Origin: Candidatus Phosphoribacter hodrii
GTDB lineage: Bacteria > Actinomycetota > Actinomycetes > Actinomycetales > Dermatophilaceae
Length of the DNA: 64,000 bases
Reading direction: 5' to 3'
Assembly (NCBI GenBank): GCA_016707175.1
Contig: JADJIB010000003.1
Span: forward strand, 1-64,000
Shown here: positions 52,520 through 60,363 of the stretch, in pieces
Numbering within the stretch: position 1 is the first letter of the stretch
Layout: each line of letters starts with the position of its first letter
Notes under the pieces: model-generated
Database searches by the model: none
Told to the model about the DNA's origin: nothing
The model's input: only the letters and a program-made list of their open reading frames with translations
Translations under genes and position numbers: made by a program

Positions 52520-52606
52520 GGATTGTTACTGCGCGGCAGGCAAAACCCAAGTCGGGCCAGAGGTCGACTCTCACGAGTCGAAGGCGGTCAGGACTTGGGT
52601 TTTTTT
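52520..52606 (+). promoter_or_regulatory. RAT antiterminator site plus terminator, module 2
   Basis: Second copy of the RAT (52520-52547), identical to copy 1 through the GGATTG...CAAAACC core. Its 3' end again overlaps the terminator arm AAAACCCAAG, paired with ACTTGGGTTTTTTT (52593-52606). The apical parts of the two terminators differ, so the copies have diverged where sequence is free. It lies 57 bases before the bglF start. Confidence 0.92.
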
Positions 52607-52662
52607 GTGCCCGAGGCATGCCCCACGTACCCGTTCAGGGGTTGGATTCGAGGAGGAATCAC

Positions 52663-54543
52663 GTGGCAAGTCCCACTAAGTACGACCTGCTCGCGGCGGA
52701 GGTCATCCGCGGGGTCGGCGGCGCCGATAACGTCGCATCAGTAACGCACTGCGCAACCCGACTGCGGTTCGCGCTCAAGGACCGCGACAAGGCCGACAAG
52801 GCCGCTGTCGAAGCGACGCGCGGTGTCATCACCGTCGTCGAGTCGGGCGGTCAGTTCCAGGTCGTCATCGGCAACACGGTCAACAACGTCTACGAGGCGA
52901 TTGTCGCCAAGGGCGACGTCAAGTCCGGAGGTGAGGTGGCCGCGGGAGGCTTCCTGGCCAAGGCGATCGACCTCGTCACCAGCATCTTCACCCCGTTCCT
53001 GTGGGTGCTCGCGGGCACCGGCCTCATCAAGGCCTTCCTTGCCCTCGCCGGCAAGCTCTCCCCGGACTTCGCGACGTCTTCGACCTACGCGATCCTCTTC
53101 GCCGCGGGCGACGCGCTCTTCCAGTTCCTGCCGATGCTGCTGGCGGTGACGGCCGCCAAGAAGTTCAAGGCGAACGTCTACACCTCGCTGGCCATCGCGG
53201 CTGCGCTCATCTACTCCGCGACCATCCCGGTGATCGCGGACGCCAAGGGCGTGTCGATGACCCTCGGCGCCTTCGACGCCGCCAGTAACCTCACCTTCCT
53301 CGGTATCCCGGTCGTCATGGTGAGCTACCTGTCTGCCGTCGTCCCGACGATCCTGGCCATCTACGCCCAGGCCAAGCTTGAGCACTGGCTGGAGCGCGTC
53401 ATCCCCGAGACGGTCCGCAACTTCGTCGTTCCGCTGGTCGCCGTCGCCGTTGTTGTTCCGCTGACCTTCCTGGCTATCGGCCCGGTCGCCGACCTCATCG
53501 GCAAGGGTGTGTCCGGCGGCGTCAACGCGCTGTGGAGCCTCAGCCCCGTCATCGGTGGCGCAGTCATGGGCGCCATGTGGCAGGTCTTCGTCATCTTCGG
53601 CGTGCACTGGGGCTTCGTCCCGGTCATGATCCAGGACCTCACGACGCAGGGCTACTCGCTGCTCACCGGTCCGCTCTTCGCGGCCGTCCTGGCCCAGGGT
53701 GCCGCCGCGACCGCCGTCATGATCAAGACCCGCAACAAGGAGCTCAAGGAGATTGCCGGCCCGGCCGCCCTCTCCGCGGTCCTCGCCGGCATCACCGAGC
53801 CCGCCATCTACGGTGTCACCCTGCGTCTGAAGAAGCCGTTCATCTACGGCTGCATCGGTGGCGCCATCGGTGGCGGCATCGCTGCTGCAGGTGGCTCGGC
53901 CGCCAAGGGCTTCGTCATCCCCGGTCTCATCACCATGAGCGCGGCCGTCGACGTGGGCAACTTCGGGCTGCAGGTCGCCGGCACGGTCATCGCCATGGCC
54001 ATCGCCTTCGGCTTGACCATGGTGCTGGGCTTCCAGGACATCCCGGCCAAGGCCGCCCTTGACGATGCCGCTGCCACCGGCGAGGTGGCCTCCGAGGCCG
54101 TCTCGGTTGCTGCCCCGGCCATCGGTGAGGTCGTCTCCCTCGAGTCGGTCCCGGACAAGGTCTTCGCCTCGGGTGCGCTCGGTGCCGGCCTGGCGGTTGT
54201 TCCGGCCGTCGGCGAGGCCTTCGCGCCGGTGTCGGGCACGCTCATCACCGCGACCTCGCACGCCTACGGCATCAAGACCGACAACGGCCTGGAGGTGCTC
54301 GTCCACATCGGCATCGACACGGTGAAGCTGGGCGGAAAGCACTTCTCGCCCAAGGTTGTTCAGGGCCAGCGGGTCACTGCCGGACAGACGCTCGCCGAGT
54401 TCGACATCGCCGCGATCGAGAAGGCCGGCTACAACCCGGTCGTCGTCATGATCGTGACGAACAACGGACCGTTCTCGGCCGCGGTGCCCGTCGCCTCCGG
54501 CTCCATCCGGATGGGCGAGACCGCGCTCGATCTCGTCGGCTGA
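52663..54543 (+). CDS. bglF: Beta-glucoside-specific PTS enzyme IIBCA
   Basis: A 626-residue permease that imports and phosphorylates beta-glucosides (salicin, arbutin or cellobiose-like sugars) at the membrane. Domain order: EIIB with phospho-Cys in THCATRLRF (near residue 28), EIIC with about ten helices from residue 100 to 465 (HWGFVPVMIQ, GITEPAIYGV), then EIIA with the phospho-His in LEVLVHIGIDTVKLGGKHF. The GTG follows AGGAGG at an ideal distance. The preceding 587 bases are leader, with two promoter-RAT-terminator modules. It is complete and of normal length. In other bacteria BglF also switches BglG by phosphorylation. Confidence 0.96.
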   Translation: MASPTKYDLLAAEVIRGVGGADNVASVTHCATRLRFALKDRDKADKAAVEATRGVITVVESGGQFQVVIGNTVNNVYEAIVAKGDVKSGGEVAAGGFLAKAIDLVTSIFTPFLWVLAGTGLIKAFLALAGKLSPDFATSSTYAILFAAGDALFQFLPMLLAVTAAKKFKANVYTSLAIAAALIYSATIPVIADAKGVSMTLGAFDAASNLTFLGIPVVMVSYLSAVVPTILAIYAQAKLEHWLERVIPETVRNFVVPLVAVAVVVPLTFLAIGPVADLIGKGVSGGVNALWSLSPVIGGAVMGAMWQVFVIFGVHWGFVPVMIQDLTTQGYSLLTGPLFAAVLAQGAAATAVMIKTRNKELKEIAGPAALSAVLAGITEPAIYGVTLRLKKPFIYGCIGGAIGGGIAAAGGSAAKGFVIPGLITMSAAVDVGNFGLQVAGTVIAMAIAFGLTMVLGFQDIPAKAALDDAAATGEVASEAVSVAAPAIGEVVSLESVPDKVFASGALGAGLAVVPAVGEAFAPVSGTLITATSHAYGIKTDNGLEVLVHIGIDTVKLGGKHFSPKVVQGQRVTAGQTLAEFDIAAIEKAGYNPVVVMIVTNNGPFSAAVPVASGSIRMGETALDLVG

Positions 54544-54673
54544 CCCGGACCGGCCGGGGCGGCATACCTGTCGCCCCGGCCGGACCACCCGCGGGTCCCG
54601 CGTCTGACCCGCCCCTTGATGCTGCCCCTCTTACGGGAGGGAAGCCCCCCACTTCACGAAGGATTTTGTCCCG

Positions 54674-56102
54674 ATGACGAGCACCCCTGAGACCTACTTC
54701 CCCGACGGCTTCCTCTGGGGCGGCGCGACCGCCGCGAACCAGATCGAAGGCGCCTACACCGAGGACGGCAAGGGGCTGTCCATCCAGGACGTCATGCCCA
54801 AGGGCATCATGGCGGCGCCGACAGCGAGGCCCGACCCCGGACAACCTCAAGCTCGAGGGCATCGACTTCTATCACCGGTATGCCGAGGACATCGCGCTGT
54901 TCGCAGAGATGGGCTTCTCGGTGTTCCGGTTCTCGATCGCGTGGAGCCGGATCTTCCCGCTCGGCGACGAGACCGAGCCCAACGAGGAGGGGCTGGCGTT
55001 CTACGACCGGGTCCTGGACGAGTTGGAGCGGCATGGGATCGAGCCGCTCGTGACGATCTCCCACTACGAAACGCCGCTGCACCTCGCGCGCACCTACGGC
55101 GGCTGGGTCAACCGCGACCTGATCGGCTTCTACGAGCGCTACGTGCGGGTGTTGTTCGACCGCTACGGCCACCGGGTGAAGTACTGGCTGACCTTCAACG
55201 AGATCAACTCGGTCATCCACGCGCCCTTCCTCTCTGGCGGGATCCCGACGCCGCGGGAGGAACTCACCGAGACCGACCTCTACCAGGCGATCCACCACGA
55301 GCTCGTCGCCAGCGCGCTGGCCACCAAGATCGGCCACGAGACCAACCCTCGGATCCAGGTGGGGTGCATGGTTCTGGCGATGCCGATCTACCCCCTGACG
55401 TCGAGCCCGGACGACGCCATCGCGGTCCTGAACGCCGATCACGGCAACCTCATGTTCTCCGACGTGCACACCCGCGGTGTCTACCCGGGGTATGCCCTGC
55501 GGATGTTCCGCGAGCACGGCATCGAGTTGGACATCACTGATGAAGACCGCGAATTGCTCACGAACACCGTCGATTTCGTGTCGTTTAGCTACTACATGAG
55601 CATCTGCGAGACCGCCGACCCGGCCCAGAAGACCGCCGGCCAGGGCAACATCATGGGCGGCGTCCCGAACCCGCACCTGCCGGCGTCCCAGTGGGGCTGG
55701 CAGATCGACCCCCAGGGCCTTCGCGTGGTGCTCAACCAGTTCTGGGACCGGTGGCAGAAGCCGCTGTTCATCGTCGAGAACGGCCTCGGGGCGCGGGACG
55801 AGCTCGTCGAGGTGGACGGCATACCCACTGTTGTTGACGACGCGCGGATCGACTACCTCAACGACCACCTCGTGCAGGTTGGTGAGGCGATCGCCGATGG
55901 CGTCAACCTCCTGGGCTACACGACGTGGGGGCCGATCGACCTGGTGAGCGCGAGCACCGCTCAGCTGTCGAAGCGATACGGCTTCATCTATGTCGACCGG
56001 AACGACGACGGAAGTGGGACGCTGGCGCGATACCGCAAGAAGTCGTTCGCGTGGTACGCCGAGGTGATCCGCACTAACGGGGCGAGTCTGGTCCGCGGCT
56101 GA
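54674..56102 (+). CDS. 6-phospho-beta-glucosidase (GH1), one apparent frameshift
   Basis: Cleaves the phosphorylated glucoside delivered by BglF to glucose-6-phosphate and aglycone. Typical GH1 features: FPDGFLWGGATAANQIEGAY at the start, the acid/base Glu in YWLTFNEINS, and the nucleophile Glu in LFIVENGLGARD. One extra base near 54836 (ACCCCGGAC in place of an expected ACCCCGAC) throws the first 55 codons out of frame with the rest; corrected, it is 476 residues, the usual size. The break lies in a GC-run and no other damage is seen, so an assembly error is as likely as inactivation. It is 130 bases downstream of bglF. Confidence 0.9.
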
Positions 56103-56138
56103 TTCTTCCGGCACTCTGGAGGCGGGAAGGAGGAGCAG

Positions 56139-57005
56139 ATGCAGGTCGTCAAAGTTTTCAATAACAACGTCGTGCTCGGGGCCGATGGCCATGGCGGCGA
56201 GTTCGTTCTGCTCGGCCGCGGTCTCGGCTTCAGAGTGTCACCGGGGATGGACATCGACGCGACCCGAGTCGAGCGCACGTTCGTGCCGAGCGGGGTCACC
56301 ACCGCCGACCGGCTGGCCGCGTTGGTCGGTGAGATGCCGCTGGCCGACATCGAGCTGACCGAGCGGATCGTTGCGATGGCTCGGTCGTCGTTGGGCTCGT
56401 ATGTCACCGATCTCGTCGTCGTCCCGATGGCCGACCACATCGGCTTCGCGCTGCGACGGCTGGCGGAGGGGGCGCCCGAGATCGAGTACCCGCTGCGGTG
56501 GGAGGTTCACTACCTCTACCCGGCGGAGGTCGCGGTCGCCCGCCAGGCGCTGGACCTCATCGAGCTCGAACGTGGCGTCCGGCTGCCGGACATCGAGGCG
56601 GTGCCGCTGGCCCTGCACTTCGTCAACGCGCAGTTCGGGGCCGGCGACATCAACGCGACGCTGCAGATGACCGAGTTGCTGCAGCGGATCCTCGCGATCA
56701 TCGGAGAGGAGTACAACGTCGTCATCGACGAGGGGGCCGTCGCGGTGGCCCGGTTCGTCACGCACCTGCGCTACCTCTTCCACCGGGAGCAACAGGGCAA
56801 GAAGCTCCAGCAGACGCCGGCGGAGTTGCACGAGGCGTTGCGGGCGGCTCGGCCTCGCGAATATGCCTCGGCCGGGCGGATCGGTGAGCTCCTGCGCGCC
56901 CGGTTCGGTTGGGAGATCACCAACGACGAGATCCTCTACCTCGCGTTGCACGTCAGCCGTCTGATCGACGACGGCTCCACCCCTGTCCCCGCGGAGGCCA
57001 CATGA
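56139..57005 (+). CDS. bglG: BglG/LicT family transcriptional antiterminator
   Basis: A 288-residue regulator. The N-terminal RNA-binding CAT domain (MQVVKVFNNNVVLGAD...VLLGRGLGF, about 55 residues) binds the RAT hairpins in the leader. Two PRD domains follow, with the His residues phosphorylated by PTS proteins (MADHIGFALRRL and LALHFVNAQFG in PRD1; THLRYLFHREQQGK and LALHVSRL in PRD2). HPr would activate through one PRD and BglF would inhibit through the other. HPr is encoded two genes downstream, so the whole circuit is local. It starts at ATG with GGAGGCGGGAAGGAGG upstream. Confidence 0.95.
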   Translation: MQVVKVFNNNVVLGADGHGGEFVLLGRGLGFRVSPGMDIDATRVERTFVPSGVTTADRLAALVGEMPLADIELTERIVAMARSSLGSYVTDLVVVPMADHIGFALRRLAEGAPEIEYPLRWEVHYLYPAEVAVARQALDLIELERGVRLPDIEAVPLALHFVNAQFGAGDINATLQMTELLQRILAIIGEEYNVVIDEGAVAVARFVTHLRYLFHREQQGKKLQQTPAELHEALRAARPREYASAGRIGELLRARFGWEITNDEILYLALHVSRLIDDGSTPVPAEAT

Positions 57006-57241
57006 CCACGGCTGAGCAGATCCTGACCGCGGTCGGCGGCCCGGACAACGTCGCGAGTCTCACCCGGTGTTGGGCGAGGCTGCGTTTCGAGTTGCACGAC
57101 GCTGCCGTGGTCGACGAGGCCGCCATCGGCGCGCTGCCCGAGGTCGCTCTGGTCGTCACACAGCATGGCCAGTTCCAGGTCGCCATGCGCACCGGGCTGT
57201 TGGAGGTCTTCGACGAGTTGGTGGCGCTTCTGGAGCGTTGA
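57002..57241 (+). CDS. Stand-alone PTS EIIB domain
   Basis: A 79-residue protein consisting of a single glucose/beta-glucoside-type EIIB domain: ILTAVGGPDNVASLTRCWAR with the phospho-Cys, then LRFELHD and VALVVTQHGQFQVAM. Its ATG overlaps the bglG stop by ATGA. BglF already has an EIIB domain, so this extra copy could donate phosphate to another EIIC, modulate BglG phosphorylation, or be a vestige of a split GlcNAc/glucose-type permease. No lone EIIC or EIIA is present in the window. Confidence 0.88.
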   Translation: MTTAEQILTAVGGPDNVASLTRCWARLRFELHDAAVVDEAAIGALPEVALVVTQHGQFQVAMRTGLLEVFDELVALLER

Positions 57242-57338
57242 CCGACCTGCGACTCGTTGTCCCTGTCCGCCTCGACTGCTCCCTCAATCGATCGTTTTGT
57301 CACGTTTCGAACGCCAACCCACGTCCCAAGGAGAACCC

Positions 57339-57608
57339 ATGGCCACCCGTTCCGTCATCATCGCGTCCAGCGTCGGCCTGCACGCCCGCCCCGCGTCCAT
57401 CTTCGTCCAGGCAGCCAACGCCACCGGCCTCGACGTCGAGATCGGCCGTCCCGGTGAGGAGCCCGTCGACGCCACGAGCATCCTCGGGGTCATGTCCCTG
57501 GGCGCTGGCCACGGCGACGAGGTCGTGCTCACCGCCGAGGGCGACGGCGCCGACGCGGCCCTCGACGAGTTGGTCGCCTTGCTCTCGCGCGACCTCGACG
57601 CCGAGTAG
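57339..57608 (+). CDS. ptsH: Phosphocarrier protein HPr
   Basis: An 89-residue general PTS phosphocarrier. The phospho-His is in SVGLHARPASIF (residue about 15-16). The regulatory Ser region is ATSILGVMSLGAGHGDEV with the Ser retained, as used by HPr kinase in low-GC bacteria. AAGGAG lies before the ATG. It is 97 bases after the lone EIIB and on the same strand, so it may be transcribed from the bgl leader, which would tie HPr supply to beta-glucoside induction unless there is a separate promoter in the gap. Enzyme I is not in the window. Confidence 0.95.
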   Translation: MATRSVIIASSVGLHARPASIFVQAANATGLDVEIGRPGEEPVDATSILGVMSLGAGHGDEVVLTAEGDGADAALDELVALLSRDLDAE

Positions 57609-57628
57609 GCGCTGCGCACCACCCGCAG

Positions 57629-57667
57629 AGGTATGCCGCCCGCGCCAGGTGCGCGGGCGGCATACCT
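57629..57667. terminator. GGTATGCC-armed hairpin terminator after ptsH
   Basis: A perfect 17-bp stem AGGTATGCCGCCCGCGC/GCGCGGGCGGCATACCT with a five-base loop, followed by TTG. It lies 20 bases after the ptsH stop and before the convergent toxin gene, so it likely ends both transcripts. The arms again start with GGTATGCC. Confidence 0.7.
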
Positions 57668-57699
57668 TTGCGTCGTTGGCCCCTTCGCGAGGAAGCGTG

Positions 57700-58083
57700 T
57701 TACGGCACCGGGTGCTCGCCGACTCGCCACCGGGACAGGTGTGCGGCGGCCTCCTGGTAGGTCGAGGCGCCGCTGGCCATGGCGATCACCAGGTCGTAGG
57801 CCTCATCGTCAGGAGCGTCGAGGGTGATGTCGTTCAAGCCGTAGAACACGACGATGGCAAGCCAGCCGAGTCGCTTGTTCCCGTCGATCAAGGTGTGGTT
57901 GCGCACCAGGGACTCCAACAAGGCGGCGGCCTTCTCGTCGATGTTCGGGTAGGCATCGACACCGAACACGCTCGCCTGGGGTCGGTGAACGGCTGAGTCG
58001 AGCAGACCGACATCGCGGACTGGTCCCACGCCCAGATCGTCGATCAGCGTCAGAACATCCTCGAGGGTGAGATATTTGATCAC
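57700..58083 (-). CDS. Doc-type (Fic fold) toxin
   Basis: A 127-residue protein of the death-on-curing group. The Fic-like core is NHTLIDGNKRLGW, matching the Doc form H-x-x-x-D-x-N-K-R. In Doc this loop phosphorylates elongation factor Tu. The N-terminal MIKYLTLEDVLTLIDDLG and RDVGLLDSAVHRPQASVFG segments are also those of Doc. The start overlaps the antitoxin stop by ATGA. Phage P1 Doc pairs with a Phd-fold antitoxin, whereas the partner here looks like ribbon-helix-helix. Confidence 0.9.
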   Translation of the reverse strand: MIKYLTLEDVLTLIDDLGVGPVRDVGLLDSAVHRPQASVFGVDAYPNIDEKAAALLESLVRNHTLIDGNKRLGWLAIVVFYGLNDITLDAPDDEAYDLVIAMASGASTYQEAAAHLSRWRVGEHPVP

Positions 58084-58283
58084 TGGCCGAGGCGGTCGAG
58101 CAGATCCGCATATCGATGCCGTGCCGAGGCCGACAGCCCAGCCATCTTGTCGCCGCGGGCCCGACGAGAGGCTGCCTCGTGGATCGCGCGCACGGTCGCC
58201 TCCTGCTTGCTCACGCCGTCGGCCTTGGCCAACATGGTGAGCGCCTCCTCATCCTCGGGAGTCAACCGCAGAGTCATGGCCAT
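58080..58283 (-). CDS. Ribbon-helix-helix antitoxin of the Doc-type toxin
   Basis: A 67-residue protein. MAMTLRLTPEDEEALTMLAK is an Arc/CopG-like strand and first helix, DGVSKQEATVRAIHEAASRR the second helix. The C-terminal part (GLSASARHRYADLLDRLGQ) is likely to bind the toxin. Upstream of its start are two direct GATACC sites 11 bases apart (58292-58297 and 58303-58308), a spacing of one DNA turn, suitable for cooperative ribbon-helix-helix binding and self-repression. A palindrome TCATGGCCATGA covers the start codon. Confidence 0.85.
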   Translation of the reverse strand: MAMTLRLTPEDEEALTMLAKADGVSKQEATVRAIHEAASRRARGDKMAGLSASARHRYADLLDRLGQ

Positions 58284-58291
58284 GAGGTCAT

Positions 58292-58308
58292 GGTATCAAG
58301 TTGGTATC
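58292..58308. promoter_or_regulatory. Candidate operator of the Doc toxin-antitoxin pair
   Basis: Two copies of GGTATC (GATACC on the coding strand) spaced 11 bases start to start, nine bases before the antitoxin ATG. Direct repeats at one-turn spacing are typical for ribbon-helix-helix repressors. Confidence 0.5.
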
Positions 58309-58384
58309 GCAACCACGGAGTCAAAGCCCGCCGCACGTATGCCGCGTGGCCGGATGCGCGCACGGCGATAGGATCGCTTCAGTT

Positions 58385-58401
58385 CGTTGAACAAAACAAC
58401 G
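58385..58401. promoter_or_regulatory. Candidate FadR-type operator, site 1
   Basis: CGTTGAACAAAACAACG is a palindrome in its outer five bases on each side, just upstream of the gntR GTG. The GTTGAACAAAAC core is repeated exactly before the decarboxylase operon (59083-59094). Both fit the T-GTnnnAC-A style of GntR/FadR operators. Confidence 0.6.
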
Positions 58402-58412
58402 TGAGGTGGGCA

Positions 58413-59072
58413 GTGGGGCCGACGTCGTCGAAGAAGTCCGGTGCTGCCGACCGGGTTGCGGCGGTGCTGCGGGAGCAGATCGTCAAAGGCTTGTTCCCCC
58501 CGGGTTTGCGGCTGTCCGAGGAAGCGCTAGGGAGCGATCTGGGGGTGGCGCGCAACACCCTGCGTGAGGCGTTCCGGATGCTCAGCCAGGAGCGCCTCGT
58601 CGTTCACCGGCTCAACCGGGGCGTGTTCGTCCGCGAGCTCACCGTGGCGGAGATCGAAGACCTCTACCGGTTGCGCTCGGCTATCGAGATCGCGGCGTTG
58701 TCGCAGGGGGGCCTCGTCGAGCCCGAACTCGGGCCATTGCGTGCGGCCCTCGCCGAGGCCGATGAGGCTGCCCTCCGCGAGGATTGGAAGGCGGTCGGGA
58801 CGGCTGGCCTCGTCTTCCATTCGCGACTGGTCCAACTCGCAGGCAGCGAGCGGCTGTCTGCGGTGATGGACGGACTCATGGCCGAGCTGCGCCTGGCCTT
58901 CCACATGGCGGCGAACGTCAACGAGTTGCACGCGCGCTATGCCCTGCGCAACAAGATGCTCTTCGCGATGCTCGAGGAGGGCGACATCACGGGAGCGGCG
59001 GTCGCGTTGCGGGACTACCTGACGGATTCGGAGGCCGACATCCTCGGGGCCTACTCCGGAGTACGGGCCTAG
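58413..59072 (+). CDS. GntR/FadR family transcriptional regulator
   Basis: A 219-residue regulator. The winged helix (ADRVAAVLREQIVKGLFPPG, then LSEEALGSDLGVARNTLREAFRML) is followed by an all-helical FCD domain with metal-binding His/Asp candidates (LVFHSRLVQLAG and the DLYRLRSAIEIAAL helix). Such proteins sense organic acids. I take the GTG at 58413, which has GAGGTGGG upstream; a GTG four codons earlier is possible. The GTTGAACAAAAC motif lies before both this gene and the next operon, so it probably represses itself and the decarboxylase-oxidoreductase genes until their substrate is present. Confidence 0.9.
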   Translation: MGPTSSKKSGAADRVAAVLREQIVKGLFPPGLRLSEEALGSDLGVARNTLREAFRMLSQERLVVHRLNRGVFVRELTVAEIEDLYRLRSAIEIAALSQGGLVEPELGPLRAALAEADEAALREDWKAVGTAGLVFHSRLVQLAGSERLSAVMDGLMAELRLAFHMAANVNELHARYALRNKMLFAMLEEGDITGAAVALRDYLTDSEADILGAYSGVRA

Positions 59073-59081
59073 TAGTCAGAT

Positions 59082-59094
59082 TGTTGAACAAAAC
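59082..59094. promoter_or_regulatory. Candidate FadR-type operator, site 2
   Basis: TTGTTGAACAAAAC. TTGTT-G-AACAA is a near-perfect palindrome, and the GTTGAACAAAAC core is identical to site 1. It lies about 85 bases before the start of the decarboxylase alpha subunit. Confidence 0.6.
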
Positions 59095-59179
59095 TTGACG
59101 CGACCGCGAGCCTCTGGGCAGACTGGCCACGCCCCGGCTTGACCCCGACAGCCGCAGGGTGGAGCGCGATCGGAGCGTC

Positions 59180-59731
59180 ATGACCACAGCAACCAAGCCG
59201 CCGACCCCCAGCCCGCACGTGCCGGTCGGCCTGGACTGGCAACTAGCGATCGCGCAGGAGCTCATCGCGCGAGGGGTGAGCGTCGCGGCATACGTCCCGG
59301 ACTCCCGGCTCAACGGGGTGTTGGCGGCCCTCGGGGAGCGGGACATCCGGCTGCGCAACCTCGCGCGCGAGGAGGAGTGCGTCGCGTATGCCGCCGGGCA
59401 ACGGATCGCCGAGGCCCGTCCCGTCGTCCTGATGCAGAGCTCCGGCCTCGGGAATGCCTTGAACGCCCTCGGGTCGCTGGCCGTGCCCTACCGCCTAGGC
59501 ATCCCGCTCATCATCTCGATGCGCGGCACCCTGGGCGAGAAGAACCCCTCGCAGGTGCCGATGGGCCGGGCGACAACGGCGTGGCTCGGCGCCCTCGGGA
59601 TCCAGAGTTTCTCGCTCCGGCAGGCATCCGAGGTCGGCCCGGTGATCTCCGGCGTGCTCGATCTCGCCTTCGACGCCGGCGAGACGGCCGCAGTGCTCCT
59701 CGAGCCCGAGTTGGGAGGTGGACGGGCATGA
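59180..59731 (+). CDS. TPP-dependent 2-oxoacid decarboxylase, alpha (PYR) subunit
   Basis: A 183-residue pyrimidine-binding half of a split thiamine-diphosphate decarboxylase of the sulfopyruvate/phosphonopyruvate type (ComD-like). The activating Glu is in LAREEECVAYAAGQ. RPVVLMQSSGLGNALNALGS and PLIISMRGTLGEKNPSQVPM are the family's conserved blocks. The substrate could be sulfopyruvate, phosphonopyruvate or another 3-substituted pyruvate; no sulfolactate or phosphonate genes are in view to decide. The ATG has CGGAGCG upstream, and the gene overlaps the beta subunit by ATGA. Confidence 0.82.
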   Translation: MTTATKPPTPSPHVPVGLDWQLAIAQELIARGVSVAAYVPDSRLNGVLAALGERDIRLRNLAREEECVAYAAGQRIAEARPVVLMQSSGLGNALNALGSLAVPYRLGIPLIISMRGTLGEKNPSQVPMGRATTAWLGALGIQSFSLRQASEVGPVISGVLDLAFDAGETAAVLLEPELGGGRA

Positions 59732-60309
59732 ACGTCAACGATGTGACCCGCACGATCATGCAGTGCCGGCCCGACGCGATTCTCGTGTCCTCCCTCGGCA
59801 CCGCGACCTCCTCGGTCCGCCTGGTGACCTCCGACGGCCCACACTTCTACTTCGGCGCCGCCATGGGCTCGGCACTGGCGGGCGCCCTCGGGCTAGCCGA
59901 GGCCGTGCCTGACCGCCAGGTCGTCGCGGTCCTGGGAGACGGGGAGTTCCTCATGGGGGCCAGCGCGCTGTGGAGCGTCGCGGCATACCGGCCGAGCAAC
60001 CTGACCGTCGTGGTTCTGGCCGATGGGGCCTACTCCATCACCGGGGGACAGCCGATCCCGGCGCCTCTGCACGTCGCCGCGGTGGCCAACGCCCTGGCCG
60101 GGACGCGTGGGGTTACGGTGAGTTCGACGACCGAACTCGCCGCAACCCTGCGCGCCGAACCCACCTCGCCGGACGCGCCCGGCGCCCCGCTCGTCATCGA
60201 GGCGACGATCACCGAGCGCACTTGGCCCGGTCCGTCGCCCTTCATCGACCCCGCTGCCACCGTGCGCAACCTGCGCGCGTCCCTGGCTCAGGCGCCGGCT
60301 CCAGCCTGA
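59728..60309 (+). CDS. TPP-dependent 2-oxoacid decarboxylase, beta (PP) subunit
   Basis: A 193-residue pyrophosphate-binding half (ComE-like). The thiamine-diphosphate motif starts at VLGDGEFLMGASALWSVAAY and ends around VVVLADGAYSITGG, where the second metal ligand, usually Asn in the N-N/G position, reads Asp-Gly. YFGAAMGSALAGALGLAEA is the usual upstream block. With the alpha subunit it would form an alpha-beta decarboxylase. Overlapping starts and stops argue for equimolar synthesis. It is followed by a gene on the other strand, so this transcript probably ends here. Confidence 0.82.
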   Translation: MNVNDVTRTIMQCRPDAILVSSLGTATSSVRLVTSDGPHFYFGAAMGSALAGALGLAEAVPDRQVVAVLGDGEFLMGASALWSVAAYRPSNLTVVVLADGAYSITGGQPIPAPLHVAAVANALAGTRGVTVSSTTELAATLRAEPTSPDAPGAPLVIEATITERTWPGPSPFIDPAATVRNLRASLAQAPAPA

Positions 60310-60363
60310 GGACTTCGCGGGACTGAGGTATGCCGTTCGGCCTGAGGCGGTCGCGCGCGACGT

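Noticed and set aside
52429..52662. Longer start for bglF at 52429
   Set aside because: It would place the RAT, the terminator and promoter 2 inside the coding region. The GTG at 52663 has an ideal AGGAGG and begins the conserved EIIB domain.
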